Notes: generated by a model not told the origin, from the sequence alone. 64,000 bases of DNA from Trichobilharzia szidati (GCA_944472155.2 OX235272.1:10834354-10898353), one strand, 5' to 3'; shown: positions 43,660 through 56,215, counted from the stretch's first letter. Program-made: numbers and translations.

Positions 43660-45050
43660 AAAAGTTTCTTCCAAACTAGGTGGCTAATTATTTGCAAATG
43701 TGAGATAAACTTCTCAAAAGAGTAGGTTCGGAACAAAATTCTGGAGGCGATATATCTGGATATTAATAAGCCAAAGGAGCAGTTTTCATTAGTTATGATT
43801 ATGCAGTGTTCTAATGTCCTCTATGATATTCCGAAAATTGGATGAATAAGTGCACGATGTGTTCAGAGATCATAACGTCCAACTGACTTGCACTGTGGAT
43901 ATTGCAGTTCTTCAGAGATGCTCTTTAGCTAAATTTCCCAGTGATTGAATTGGTGATAAATAAAAACTTGGAATAGTCTCACGTGAAGAGTTCTTAGCAA
44001 GTTGAACAATCGTACTCAGTAGGAAGACAAACCGGTTACGAAGTTCCTATTTAATAGGTGAAAGCTGTGGAACCCTTACATCTCCGTTGGGACGCCACGT
44101 TTCGGTCACAATATTGTGAATCCAGAAATCGGTGTAACACCTTTATTTACCTATCTAGAAACGGGCGTCCCTAAAGCCTATATGTAGCTCTTCTACTTGG
44201 TGAATGCTCAGTCGGTTTAGCTGGTAAGGCTGAGGCTCTGTGATGTTGTGCTCCAGATGGCGATTTATCCTGTCTTTTCTCTCCTCTAGAATTAGCCACT
44301 TGCAAAGATTTCACATCGGGATTATCTACGATTGTAAACTCGATTCTCACAGTTAATTGCGAACTAGCGGAATCATCTTCCGGAATACATTATATCAGCA
44401 TTATATAATTTAAAGTGAGCTCGGATTTCTACAGTACACTCTGCCCATGGGATTAAAGTAGGCTTAAGTTGTACCATCCTTAATGATCTGGAAACGGTAA
44501 ACCATAGAGCTGAAGTCACATAACCAATTGCAAATTAACAGACATGCCAGTGGATTCCTGTAGAGCTTGTATGCATTGGCCAAGTGCTTCTTAAGTCACG
44601 ATTTCAATGTGATGATCCTGAACTAGGGATTTTACGTCTTGCCTCACTAGGAATTCTAAATAGGAGAGATTTTAGCCCAGTTAAAGAAAAAGCTTCATTT
44701 AAATTTTGCAAACTCCACATGTACAATTTCATACTCAGCTTTATTCACCAACATCATTCATCAATTTGGGTACTTCAGCAGTGTGCCTACAGTTCTTTTC
44801 TTTCAACTATGTACTAAGTTTGACAGTCACAATTCAAGAATTAAAGATCAACCGCTAATTTTTCTCATGCATTAGCACGCTACTTTTTATCAGATCATGA
44901 CTTAAAAATTATAAACCTTCAGTACCTTATGATTTAGAGGTAGAATTTGCACTCAAATCTGGTCACGTATATTTGTTTTAATGCATCATATTAGCTGTAC
45001 TAACGGGTGTGTCAGGTCCAATTCGTGAAGCTAATGTGATAAGTTATAAC
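43660..45050. other. Region upstream of glycogenin
   Basis: No repeat family or supported gene is seen; the 77-codon plus frame at 44584-44817 has no motif. The glycogenin promoter or 5' UTR should lie here. A CAG at 45012-45014 could be a 3' splice site for a 5' UTR intron or trans-spliced leader, but this is only a possibility. Confidence 0.35.
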
Positions 45051-45059
45051 TGGGTGGAT

Positions 45060-45202
45060 ATGGTAAGGGAGACTTTCATCACTTTGGCAACAAATGATGA
45101 ATACTGTGTGGGCGCATTGGTTTTGGGAGCTTCCCTCAGACAAACAGAAACTAAGAAAGAACTCACTATCCTCGTGACTTCAGCTCTAACACCTAAAATG
45201 AG
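45060..45202 (+). CDS. GYG1: Glycogenin, coding exon 1
   Basis: Glycogenin is a GT8 glycosyltransferase that glucosylates itself from UDP-glucose to prime glycogen synthesis in the cytosol. From the ATG at 45060 the exon reads MVRETFITLATNDEYCVGAL followed by VLGASLRQ, matching the start of the family (FVTL.TND.YA.GALVLG.SL). This ATG is chosen because it gives residue numbers identical to vertebrate glycogenin-1. An upstream in-frame segment from 45009 lacks an ATG. The exon ends ...KMAG-free at ATG AG|GT (phase 2), joined to exon 2 through a 39-bp intron (45203-45241). Confidence 0.88.
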
Positions 45203-45241
45203 GTTTGTTTCGTGTTAACGTTGTCATTTATATTTTCTCAG
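45203..45241 (+). other. 39-bp intron of glycogenin
   Basis: GTTTGT...TTTTCTCAG. Splicing it keeps the reading frame (AG + A = Arg48) and the family alignment, while reading through would meet a stop at once. Introns this short near the 5' end are characteristic of schistosome genes. Confidence 0.8.
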
Positions 45242-45416
45242 ATCACTTTTACCCTTGTATTACGATAATGTGATTGAAGTACAGCCCGTCGCTCCTGAAG
45301 ACTGGAATAACCCTTTTCTTGGTAATCGCAAAGAATTAACTGCAACTTTTACAAAAATATGTGCTTGGAGTCTTGTTGAGTTTGACAAGGCAGTATTTAT
45401 GGATGCAGATACCTTG
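45242..45416 (+). CDS. GYG1: Glycogenin, coding exon 2
   Basis: It encodes residues 48-106. LTATFTKICAWSLVEFDKAV leads to the catalytic FMDADTL, the DxD motif (D102, D104) that binds Mn and UDP-glucose; K86 is the conserved Lys of the T.TK..CW segment. It ends in phase 0 at TTG|GTAAAG. The intron that follows (45417-46624) is about 1.2 kb and shows no recognised element. Confidence 0.9.
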
Positions 45417-46624
45417 GTAAAGGACCTTTTTTATTTCCTTTTGCATTTTTCTGCGGTTTATTTAAGTGAACAAACATCAACTATGTTCATTTTACTCATA
45501 AATACTAGCTTTCAATTTTTTCGCTTACTTCACCCGGTAGAGCATAAACCTAGTAGCGTGAAGATTGGAATTTTAAGTACATTTTCAGCTAACGTTATTC
45601 TATTCATGTGCATTTCCCGGCCCCAGAAGTCAGGTTATTACAGACTTAGTATCATAATTAAGTAATGAACAGAATGAATCTTATTGTTTGGTAGCAGAAT
45701 AAAAACTTTATTCTATCTTAGATGTGAAAAACAGTATGCTTTACATTAATCTATGATGACAAGCCAAGATAAGACTTTTGGTAGTGATTTATTATCCTGA
45801 AACAAAAGTCGGTAACTCACATTGCCTTTTGGCTTTGAAAACACTATGAACACTCCTATTTCAATTTCATTAGCATTGATTTAAGGCATATTTTCGAGCA
45901 TGAAGTGAGAAACATGAATGAAGGTTTAAGCGATACTCGTAGTATATTTGAACTATATTATAGTGTTTTAAACAGCCATTTATTCATAATTAATTATGCT
46001 ACTTGTTTATAATCTTTAAAAATAAGTATATTGCAACTGATAAACCATAAGCTTTGGCAATTTTAGAAGAGGAAGCTGCGATACATATATTAGTGTTTTC
46101 TTTCTGGATATCTGAAATCACTATTATTTCTCAGATCCTATATACTCAAAGGTTTCGGTTTACATGTTTGCACGTGTTTATCTCATTCAGTATCTTTCTT
46201 ATTGTCATCCACACTATTTTTTGGCTTTCTAATAAGATTTCCATTTTAAGTAAGTGGGAAAAGCTCAAGTAAATTTCTCCTGGTTACATAATTTTCGGGT
46301 ATTAGGTGAGGCTGATTTTATTGTACATTTGATATTCACGTATGACATTTCGTTAACATTTTACTATATATCTGATATTTTAGTTGGTTCGACGCTTTGC
46401 TAAATGATGCGCATTCTTTTAACAACCTCTAGATATTAAGGGTTACTGAGAACTGACTGACTAACTTCAAATTGATGGCGGAACAGAAAACTTTTACACT
46501 GCATTCTATTTGTAAATATTAGATTATACAACAGTCTTCCTAAACACTCATTTCATAGACTAATCATTACTTAACATTTTTAAGAATTGTCTGAAACATC
46601 ATAATTTGTTTTTAACGAATTTAG

Positions 46625-46798
46625 GTATTAGATAACATAGACGAATTATTTGATAGACCTGAATTGTCAGCAGCTCCTGATACACTCTGGCCAGATTGTT
46701 TCAATGCTGGTGTATTCGTTTTAAAACCATCTATGGATACATATAATGGTCTTTTACAAATGTTATCTACAACTGGAAGTTTTGATGGAAGAGAACAA
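46625..46798 (+). CDS. GYG1: Glycogenin, coding exon 3
   Basis: Residues 107-164, phase 0 at both ends, after TTTAG and before GTAAGTG. It encodes [19 protein letters not shown], then [15 protein letters not shown] and GSFDGREQ. The family normally has GSFDGGDQG; here D160 is kept but G162 is Arg and D163 is Glu. D163 is the residue proposed to take part in glucosyl transfer in rabbit glycogenin. The following exon (GLLN.FF...) and the Tyr195-bearing exon were not found up to 64000, so the next intron would exceed 17 kb or the gene is broken. Confidence 0.88.
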
Positions 46799-47329
46799 GT
46801 AAGTGCTTCCTTTAGATGTGTAAATTAATTCTGGTTAATACTATTATTCTTGTTATTATTATTATTGTGAATTTGTAGTGAAATATGGGGCTTCAGCAGA
46901 ATATACGCGTTTCATTCTATCCTCTAAAATCATTTTTAGCTGGTTTCGTAATTGCGTATATTCTTTTTTTCTTCTTCACATGATTTCTTCCCTGCCATAC
47001 TCAAAATGACGCCCATCTCCTCGTATTCTACTTGACCTTTAGTAGTAGGCCTGGCGCATGATGATACTCTACTGTCTCCACACCATATATCCCAACAGTC
47101 TTCACTTGCTTCTGCATATTTGTTGAACGATATGTCCTTGGTTGGTTCGCCATCAGAGTTCTTAGTTGCTCATCCTTTCAGTATCAAGGGAACTGGGCAG
47201 ACATTGTTGGAAGTGCTTTCCGCGACGCGCCAAGTTTTTGACACTTATGGAAGAACTAACATTGGTGTTGAATCTTATTTTTTATACTGAGTACAATCCA
47301 CACTGATTTCAAAGTAATGAAGGTCTGTC

Positions 47330-47560
47330 TTGCTTTTCCGATCCTGAATACCTTTGACATTCTCATCCGTGCTACTGGCCTGTAGTAGAAACGATGTTGG
47401 CTAGATAACTGAAAGAGGTAAATTTATTTAGATTTCTCCCTTTGACGGTGTTTGGTACTTGTTGTTGTTGATTGGTTGGTCGGTTGCTGGGTACTTTCAT
47501 CACCTCTATCTTATCCATGTTCACTTGAAGTCCTGTCTTCATCGACTGTTTAGTTCACGA
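47330..47560 (-). mobile_element. RTE LINE RT fragment
   Basis: It is similar to 63490-63730 on the same strand (shared GTCTTTCCGAT, GATTGGTTGGT, TCTTATCCATGTTCACTTGA and a GTCCTGTCTTC block). The minus strand of the second copy encodes the RTE segment around a damaged motif C, so this piece is from the same region. No open frame. It is intronic to glycogenin if the gene continues. Confidence 0.5.
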
Positions 47561-48049
47561 TAACTATAAAGAAGTACACGTTTCATGGTTGAACTGAAGT
47601 ATTTTAATATGTTTATAAGCACATTCACCACTTGTGCTTATGGCTATCAGGTTAGAGTTTTATATTCCTCCAATGTATAATCTATATACTGCTGTTACAT
47701 CACATATATACCATGCTGGTTTTCCTCTTATATAATCACTAATTTTGAGAAATTTATGACTATAGATCGAAACAACTACACTCTAGATAGCTTGTAGATA
47801 AGTTGACCAGTTAAAGTGTCAAAACCAAGTTGACGGTCATATTCTACTTAAAAATTTACTCTATCAGAATTCTGATAAACTAGGAGCCCATTTTATTTTC
47901 AACTTAAGGATGAGAACTCTCTTCATTCGAGCCTTGAAGTTTCAGCAATAATTAGGATGTCATTCAACTTTCCAAGGAGAGGGTTACTAGGGTCACACCT
48001 CTCTGAAACCTTTCACATTTTTCTGGGTTACTACCAGCTGGGTAGCATT

Positions 48050-48135
48050 TAACAATGAGTTGACTAGCAGTTGAGCTCAAAGAGTTTAGTGTGGGTTACA
48101 GCTACCATTCTACCTTTGAACCACCAGTGTACAAG
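48050..48135 (-). repeat. Possible tRNA-like SINE head
   Basis: The minus strand reads ACTGGTGGTTCAAAGGTAGA, an A-box-like match to the SINE heads here (TGGTTCA.AGGTAGAA), but the B box is not clear. Confidence 0.3.
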
Positions 48136-48389
48136 GATGAAAATAGTCCGTCAAATAAAAAGGCACCTCCATTAGTCTAATTATAGTAGAATTTCGTGTT
48201 TTGGATAGTGGTATACTTTGGCTCAAGTTCATGAAGGTGGAGCTTTCAGTGGTCGAAAATAATCACAGCAGCCATGCAACTTTCTCACGCTTATCTTCTT
48301 CACCTTATAAACACATGGGCTGAATTCACATCGAAACTTGATCATTTCAATAATAATGACTGAAAACAAATGTGAATAGTCACAATAAA

Positions 48390-48900
48390 GCTATCATAGA
48401 TACACTCGGTGTAGACTGACTGATCGACTGACTAAATGGGGTCCTCTAGACACCAAGAATCAATGGCTTCAAACGGTTGGTGATTTTTAATTGTATTCCT
48501 TTGTGTTCCGAGTGGAACATTGGGCTTCCGTCGGCAGCTTTGACATATCAGTAGCTATGGTTGCTAGCCTAATGCCCAACCTTCCTTCTTTACCGGCCTT
48601 AATACCATCTTAAGGAGGTTTAGATGTGCATCGGTCGGGGACCGGGCCTCGGACAACGTGACATGTGGCTGATGAACCTTCTACCTCTGAACCGTTGACT
48701 GTTGGTGACATGATTCAAAGTTTTTCTTAATGGTATTTTGACTTGCCATATCCATTATTATCCACATAATTGTTCTTTCTTTCATACAATTCTATTCACT
48801 GTACTTAATTTAAATCTCTTTTTCGCCACCTTTATGTGGTATATGTGGAGAATGAAAGCTTAAGCTACTTGTACTTTATGTTTTCTGCTAAAATCACTCA
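48390..48900 (+). mobile_element. RTE 3' UTR remnant, interrupted by a SINE
   Basis: GGGTCCTCTAGACACCAAGAATCAATGGCT before the SINE and GTGACATGATTCAAAGTTTTTC after it are consecutive in other RTE 3' UTRs here (for example 54160-54230, and 2230-2320 on the minus strand). The stretch ends near GCTACTTGTACTTTATGTT, the family end. Only UTR is left. Confidence 0.55.
48484..48700 (-). mobile_element. SINE nested in the RTE 3' UTR
   Basis: The TSD GTTGGTGA lies at 48476-48483 and 48701-48708. On the minus strand: a tRNA-like head (GGTTCAGAGGTAGAAGGTTC; the B box is decayed to GGCCCGGTCCCC), the body GGCTAGCAACC, and the tail AATGTTCCACTCGGAACACA followed by GGAATACAATTAAAAA. Same family as 5930-6176. 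Confidence 0.7.
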
Positions 48901-49029
48901 AACTGTGCAGTAGTCTATTTTCGACTATCATGACTTAAAATTTAAGAAGTCACTTCATTTACATCAAACTTTGTTTAAATACTCACTTAGAGACTGATAT
49001 TTTTAGTAAGACAGCAAATTATTGTGGGC

Positions 49030-50225
49030 AATATAAAGTAAGGTTTTCAAAATCGAGAGTATTTAACTGTCAGGAACTCACTGATGGCATCCTCGATGCG
49101 AATAATGTAGTCCTTCTGGTCCTTCTGAAGGTGCTGAAAAAATGCAAAGTCTTCTGAACATGCAGAACTGAAATCTTAGTGAGTTTTGGTGTATGGTTCA
49201 CTCTTTTTCAAAAAAATCTAAGATGATACCGAAAAGGACTGATCTGGATTGACTTGAAGTTTAAGGAGTTGGTGTATTAACTACCTCACTTATTCAGGAC
49301 GTTATGTCAACGTTTATAACTGATGAACTCACAGAGTGGATGAATAGGGATCTTTTAGCATTTGCATCATCTTTGACATTGACACGATCTCCGAATTGAT
49401 TTCTTAAGTAACCGTGATGCTGCTATGTCTAATGCCGCATAAATTAGAAGACTTACAGGTGCAAATCAATAAGCTGACAGGAATTCAAGTGAAGATAAAG
49501 AAGACAAAGGTGACGAAGACAACCAACCACCCAATAGCAAGAAGCACCAATGACTATCAAGGGGAGAAATTTGAAAGAGGTCACTTGCTTCATTTATCTA
49601 GAAAGCGCTGATTGTTTCAACCACACGCAAGCAGCACGGATGAGGATGTCGAAGCCAATGAGGATCAGAGAGGTAAAACAGACCTCCTTCACTGTGAAAT
49701 CGGTTTGGAAATCTTCTGTAATCAGTGTAAACAACAAAATTCGGATTTTTAACACCAATGTGAACCATTTCTATATTGGATATGAGAAACTTAACCAGAA
49801 TTTCAAACGGACCACTGCAGACTTTCAGTAACAGCTTCCCTATTAGCTGGCTCCATATTAAAGATCAGATGGCCGGCCAGAAAGAGTCAGCAATGTGAAA
49901 CTCTGAGAATGAACCAATCAAGGATCCAATGCTCAGCAAATAGGCTGAAAGAAACGGAGATGGATTGGACACACTCTGAGGAAACCTTAGAATAACATCG
50001 CGTGTCAAGTTATTGTTCTAGTGGAATCCAAATAGGAAACGACAAGTGGAGTGTTGATCCGAGGGTGACATGGAGGAGGTGATGTCAGGAGGAGATCATG
50101 GACTATGGGCGATTGTGAAGCCAGCTGAAAAAGACTTCGGAGAGCAGGACAAAATTGAGATGTGCTGTTGAAGCCCTATGTTCCACTAGGGACCAGAAGG
50201 GAATAATAAATAAAAATAACAAAAG
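49030..50225 (+). pseudogene. RTE LINE RT C-terminal region and 3' end
   Basis: At 49105-49230 a frame-broken EGAEKMQSLL segment resembles the copy at 53390-53470. From 49410 the second RTE subfamily is readable in two frames: MPHKLEDLQVQINKLTGIQV, KIKKTKV, then YQGEKF/GRNLKEVTCFIYL, and VKSVWKSSVISVNNKIRIFN (family: IWKSK.LS..TKIRIFNTNV). The 3' end is CCTATGTTCCACTAGGGACC...GGGAATAATAAATAA. Multiple stops; inactive. Confidence 0.7.
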
Positions 50226-50276
50226 TTTTTATTCAATAAAGTTGATATTATTGTGGAGTAAACTGCCTATTCAGAT

Positions 50277-51340
50277 TTCCATATTAGTTTGTTTATTAGA
50301 TATACCACACAGTCAGTGAAACAGTATTATTTATTATTATAATAGAGCACAAAAACTAAGTAGTACAAATCGATAAATCTAAGATAATAAATCTAATGAT
50401 AATGATAAATCTAAGACAGGAAGTAATACATAAAAGCGAAGCCTTGAAACTTAATAATTACCCGGATAAATTAGTCAGGAAATATGTAAGGAAATGTGAA
50501 AATAAAAATGAAATGAATAATGATAGTAGTGACAGTGATAATAATAATACTAATGACGACATGTATGTCAAATACGCGCAAGACAGCACCAACAATAAGG
50601 TGTCTAAATCATCAATATTAATTCTATACAAGGAAAGAACCTCGGAAACCACTTTACGCAGAATCCCTAACAAGGCAGGAATAAAAGTGGCTGGCATTAA
50701 AACCCACAAATTCAATTCGAAACAAGCTTAGTCGGCTGAAGAATCAATCCTGTGGAGCCTTTAAAACAAAACAATTTAGTTTATCTAATGCCCTGCCTGC
50801 AATGATTGTCAAGTCAAATACATAGGTCAGAGTAGTAGAACGGGCGCAGTCAGTCAGAATAGCCGAGCATAAAAACCTAGCAGCGAAATCTAGATTAGTT
50901 GACCCAAATAATAAGCTAAGAAATCTAGAGAATAGTTCAGCGATAGCACTCACTGCATGCACTTACATACAACCATACAATAAGTTGGATGGGATAGAAT
51001 GACAGTTTTAAAATCTAATGTGACAGCAGGGTGGAGGGAGAGATTGATGTCAACAGAAGCTTTGTTTATCGAATCAATTGGAAACACGTGTAATAGGAAT
51101 GATTCGACACCTGTCCACCCAGATATCTGGAAAATTCTACTATCCCTACGACAAATAGGAGAAAAAAAAGAAAACTATACAACTCAGGTTTCTAAGTCGT
51201 GCGATTACAATTGATGGAATGATTATGAACAATAATAGATTGTGTTCGAAACTGTGTCATCCAGTAAATAGTAATACTGTTTCACTGTGTGTGATACATC
51301 TAATAAACAAACTGATATGGAATTACTTACTACCACAGTG
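50277..51340 (+). pseudogene. PLE fragment with inverted flanks
   Basis: The left flank (50277-50335, with TTTGTTTATTAGATATACCAC) is repeated inverted at about 51265-51335. Inside is a PLE C-terminal region: LVRKYVRKCENKNE, ETTLRRIPNKAGIKVAG, then in other frames CNDCQVKYIGQSSRTGAV (GIY-YIG core), and WRERLMSTEALFIESIGNT. Frameshifts are obvious. A sister copy is at 60800-61930. Confidence 0.7.
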
Positions 51341-52690
51341 CCTAAGTTTTACACATATATTAATATGCCTATTCAGGTGTTAAAAGTCAATTTCAGCTCC
51401 GCTAAGCCAACAATTCTTAACCTTGAATACATTTAGATTATAGAAGTGTTCATGCCAATAATAGTGATATATGTACATAGAGAGAGTAATCATTCAAAAA
51501 TCAATTTTGCTGGTCAATTTCTGTGCTTACAGAAGATAAGAATTCTTAAATAAAGTCCCTCACTTGTAGAAATCTACATAAATACATTATTTATGTAGGT
51601 CAGATCTTGTCATAAGTCAATATCTCTAAGAGAGTCATTGAAAATCGGAAAACCTTTGAACAGATGCGTATCTTGACTTGAGTTGACTTGCTAGAATACA
51701 TCCATAATACTTCCTGATATCGAATTCAGAGCATTTATGCTATGAGATGAGCAAATTCACCTAATATGTAGACGCTGTTTCAGAATCGAATGACTCATGC
51801 ATTCTCAATTCTATCAATTTACAATGTTTGATTTGTGATGAGGTCTATTACTGGAAATTAGTCAAACTGCCAACTGCCATCATATTTGTTTAATGAAGGG
51901 TTTGACTTCTGCGGTATATCTACACAATTCTGCTACTGAACGATCATAGACTAACACGAGTTAGACAGTCGATGAGATCCAGGGATTGCTGGACATCTGT
52001 TTTGTTCTATTTTGGTACCTTTCAGTAATTCAGCACTACCTCATCAGTGGTAGAAATAAAGACTATTCGGCCATATGGCGAACTCGTTAACGATTTATCC
52101 AGTAAGACAGACTCCAACGCCACGTGAATTCTAACTCTTGTCAGTTTGCGATGAATAGCTCCATTAACGCCCAAAGCCTTCAATGAGTGTCTTTCCTCAC
52201 ACACCTAGCTTCGTGGACTCCACTGAGTACGACTTCCCAGCAGAACTCCAGGAAAATTTCATCCTGTAGTTAGTCACAGATAAGCATTCGATTAATTTTC
52301 ATACATTCGGTTCACTTGGTTAATTTCTTTAAGACCAGATTTACATTATATAATGATATCATCATTCTATCTCACAGGCTCTCATCAACTGCACACCACT
52401 AACTGAAATGACAGTGGTTATAAGTAATAATCATAGTATACTTCAATGTTTGAATAGTAGCAAGGAAAACATTATAAAATCAACGAGTCAGAAATATAAG
52501 CATTACAATTTTTAGTTTAAGCTATCGCAATTTACATGCCTTTCAAAGTAGTAAAGGAGGCTGTGAGGGGGAGAGAAGGCAGAAAACAGTAAAATCTAAT
52601 AAACGGTGTTAGCTTGTAGGTTTACATAGCTACTCAAGAAGGTTATATATAGTTCATAAAATTGAAAGCCTGCTCTGTGAACTGAAACCC
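51340..52690. other. Stretch without a recognised gene or repeat
   Basis: Only short frames without motifs. The 60-codon minus frame at 52022-52204 has no hallmark. Confidence 0.4.
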
Positions 52691-54420
52691 CTAATATGAT
52701 GGCTGAGACAGTTTGCTGTCTGCATTAACTAAGGTACTAGGCAGTGTCTGGGAATCAGAGGAAGTCCCGTCGGGTTGGTGTAATCGATTATCCCGATATA
52801 CAAGAAGGGAGACCAGTCTTTCTGCAATAATCACAGGGGTTTAGCTTGACTAATATGGTATCTAGAGTTCTAGACTCAATAATAATGCGTAGACTAAGCG
52901 ATGCTTGGGAGGCACAAACACGAGAGAACCAGGCAGGCTTTAGACCAAAAAGAGGGTGCATTGATCATATCTTCACCCTTCGACAGATTCTGGAACGTAG
53001 GCATACTTACCGTCGGCGCCCAACAATCGTTATATTTCTTGACCTAAACGCGGCATTCGATTTTGTCGACCGAGAGGTATTATGGTGATGCTTGGCTGTA
53101 AAAAGGAATGCCGAGAAAATACATTGCACTGATCAAGGCACTCTACTCGAACTCGTAAAGCCAGACAGGTGAGAGTTTGCGGCGATTTGTCATCTGAAGT
53201 GGTGACAACCAGTGTAGTGGTGTCCGACAGGGATGCCCACTATCCCCATTTCTAATCGGTTTCATCATAGATGTACTAATGAACTTAACCCTAACTGACT
53301 TCAGAAACTCAGGGATTGACTTGTTACCATCAGGGAATAATCTCGTTGACTTGTAATATGCAAATGATATAATTCTGTTTCTAGATGAAGACGCTGACAA
53401 AGTGTAGAGTCTTCTGAATACCTTGAGCTGCAGTCTGAGAATGTTCGGCTTGCGATTCACTCCCTCTGTCAAATGTAATATGATGCTACTGAACTGGACT
53501 GGACTACATCGACTCCTAGCTTAGAAAAAGGGAGTGAAGTGATTAGTAGAGCATGTTCACCACTTCAATTATTTGGGAAGTTGCATCAGCCAGTGCCAGA
53601 GGGTTGATCACTGACGAAATCTCAACACGGATACAGAAGGCTAGTTTTGCCAGTTTACGCCATCTCTGGCTTAGTAGACATGATATCCGGCTGGCTGCCA
53701 ACGAAAGGGCGTTTGTACTGCTCAGCAGTCCGCTTTGTCTTCCTGTATGGCTGTGAGACCTGACCACTGGGAGTAGAGGACATGAAAAGGTTAACCGTCT
53801 TTGATCCTAGGTGTCTGCGTTCTATCTTCCATGTTAGTTGGTACAATAGGGGGAGCTATATTGATGTTAGGCTTCTGTCGAGTGACCCTGGGTAAGGAGG
53901 GCAATCAATCGACGAGGTTGTGAAGCATCTGCATCGATTGAGATGGTTAGAACATGTGTTACGCATGCATGCCTAGTCATCGCCTTCCTCGACAAGTAAT
54001 GTTAGCTGATATAGAGTCAGGCTGATAAAGAGACAGCTTGTTGTGGTCAAAACAAAACGTGGCTTCATCAGTCAGTGAAATCCACAAAAGTTAGTTTAAG
54101 CCAGCCACGTAGGGAGGCTTGTGCAGACTTCCTGACTTGCTGGTTGGGGTCCTCGGGACGGTAAACACTAATGGCTGGAGACAATTGGTGATATGGCCCA
54201 AACTCATCGTTCTCATTGGCTGGCGCAGATGCATCCACTCCTTGTGACTTATGATTTCCAATGAGACCATATTGTTCTTCGTTATTACCATTCCTTTTGT
54301 CTCATATCCCTGTCTACTGTCTCTATTTTGCATTTCTTCTCTTCCTTTGTGTGCCACATGGAGTGTGGCAACTTGAACTGCCGCACATCGGTGCATAGTT
54401 CTATGTTGAAACCAGCCAGC
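52690..54420 (+). pseudogene. RTE (SR2-like) LINE: RT domain to 3' UTR
   Basis: This is the longest RTE copy here. In changing frames: MVSRVLDSIIMRRL, ENQAGFRPKRGCIDHIFTLR, motif A IFLDLNAAFDFVDREVLW (about 53030-53088), motif B GVRQGCPLSPFLIGF (about 53219-53265), motif C written YANDIILF in place of YADDxxLF (about 53357), RGLITDEISTRIQKASFASL, then EDMKRLTVFDPRCLR and the 3' UTR with GTGGCAACTTGAACTGCCGC. Stops, frameshifts and the Asp to Asn change at the catalytic YADD make it dead. It is 5'-truncated, with no endonuclease. Confidence 0.8.
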
Positions 54421-55700
54421 CAGCCACTAATATGAATGACAAATCAATACAATTCTTTCTCTGTATGCATAAGTGTGGTTTGAAATGCTTGATTTCAATT
54501 GCTTTAGCAGAAAATATGGTTTTTGTTTCTTTAAGAAGACTAATTTTTATTTATTGATTTTCTGAAAATGAACTGATTTCAAGCTAGACGACGAAAAGAC
54601 ATCATTTTCCGAAGCATTTGAGGAGGTCTAATTATCGATCTGTATCTATTCAAGCAGATATACAGATTACTCAACTGAGGAATACGATACTGTTATAGAC
54701 GCTGTTTTAGTGTAAAATATGTTGGAAGTCATTGATGAATCCAGTACAATTCTTGTGAATTGATTTTAGATAATTGGGGGCAAGTACTAGTGAAAGGCAC
54801 AGATACTTATCGTTTTGGTTAGCGACTGAATGGCTGGTTATCTTAATCAATTCACTTTCACCCAATAGATACCGGTTTAAAATCCCATCTCGCCTGCTTC
54901 AACTTAGGGATCTTAGTAGTGTTACTGATCCTTCGACAACAAGTGTGTCGTTCGTGGCCTGTTGCATTGGGATTGTGTTTCAGGTAACTAACTTCCGACA
55001 TAATGATCTAATTCCATATGCAACTAGCAAAATTTTGACTGAAACGGTAGAAGTAAGCAGCTCTAGGGGTTATCAATTTTCAATCGGTTTGTATTCATAG
55101 ATTTGTTCAATTTAGTTGACTAGTTATCCCGTTTTCAGTGTTACGTTTAGTACTAATCATTTCTCCCACGAAAAAGATTGTCATTAGAACCAATGACATT
55201 GGTTAGTCAACATTGTGATAGATAAAATTTCCCAATTTGAAGCCGAAGATCCTGGGAGGTATTCTTCAAAATGTAACAACAGAAGGCAAGACAAAGGAAG
55301 CCAAGGTATATTTTCAAATGATCAAACAGCTCTTCATATCTGTACAGTTTATATTCTTTAACGAATCATCACTGAGCGTGTGATTTTGGTTTACATCAAA
55401 CGACATGAAATAGAATGTTCAAGCAGATATATCGTATTCTCCATTACAGATAAGATTTTATTTTGATAAATCACACAGTCATCTATGAAACACAAAATGA
55501 TTGAGCAAAGAATATCCTTATCGGTAAATTCCTCTTCTTGCTCTACAATTATATACATAGATTAGTAGTCAATAACAATATTCGTGTTCTTTTAAAAAAA
55601 ATGATATTGATTTGTAAAGTATGATCAGTGCAATTACAGTTCATTAAAGATGCTTAAATAATAATAATAAAGATATAATAGCGAATAGAATATCAACTAA
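54420..55700. other. Stretch without a supported gene
   Basis: The 108-codon plus frame at 54774-55100 shows no family motif and no repeat counterpart. A (TAA)n tract lies near 55658. Confidence 0.35.
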
Positions 55701-55719
55701 AATTAGGAAAATTCCACAA

Positions 55720-56215
55720 AAATTGAGGATCATTCAAACCCAGATGGCCAAGGTAAGGATAATGTCTGAACTAACTTCTTTTGGATGCACAAATTAGGCT
55801 TGTTAATATGGATCCCAACAGCTTCAGCAATATTTAGTAGTCGAACTCTTAAGGCAAAATTGAGATTCGTACGTATGCGGTATATGACCCTGAAAGCATG
55901 GTTAACATCAATCTTGTGTTCTGTATTCACAAGATGAGATAGAATAGCGTTGTGAATAGATTTTATTTGTCCTTTGTTTAATCACACAGGGTGATGTTCG
56001 GAAATCCGACGAGAAACACGACTAATTGTATGGACTATGTAACTGACTCCACAGGAGCAGTTAAATTGGTAGATACACATGAAAGAGGCGAAATTGGGTA
56101 GTTTATCTTTTACTCCCGAACGCAAAAGGGGAGTGGTTTTGAAGATACAACCTAAATCGGCAGCAGGGAATGCTCTTATTACAGCATTTCTAAGGCGCTT
56201 GTCGGCTTTTTCTAA
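55720..56215 (-). pseudogene. PLE GIY-YIG end, degraded
   Basis: The minus strand gives ILSHLVNTEHKIDVNHAFRV, then LNIAEAVGIHINKPNLCIQK and LVQTLSLPWPSGFE, collinear with the better-preserved copy at 9752-10162 (HLIDSGHQVD, LCIQKKFVLPLSLPWP). The YIG region at 56030-56100 is frame-broken. TAATAATAATA-rich sequence lies on its 3' side, as in the other copy. Confidence 0.65.

Noticed and set aside
54774..55100. 108-codon plus frame as a gene
   Set aside because: No family motif, no splice or poly(A) context, no repeat match.
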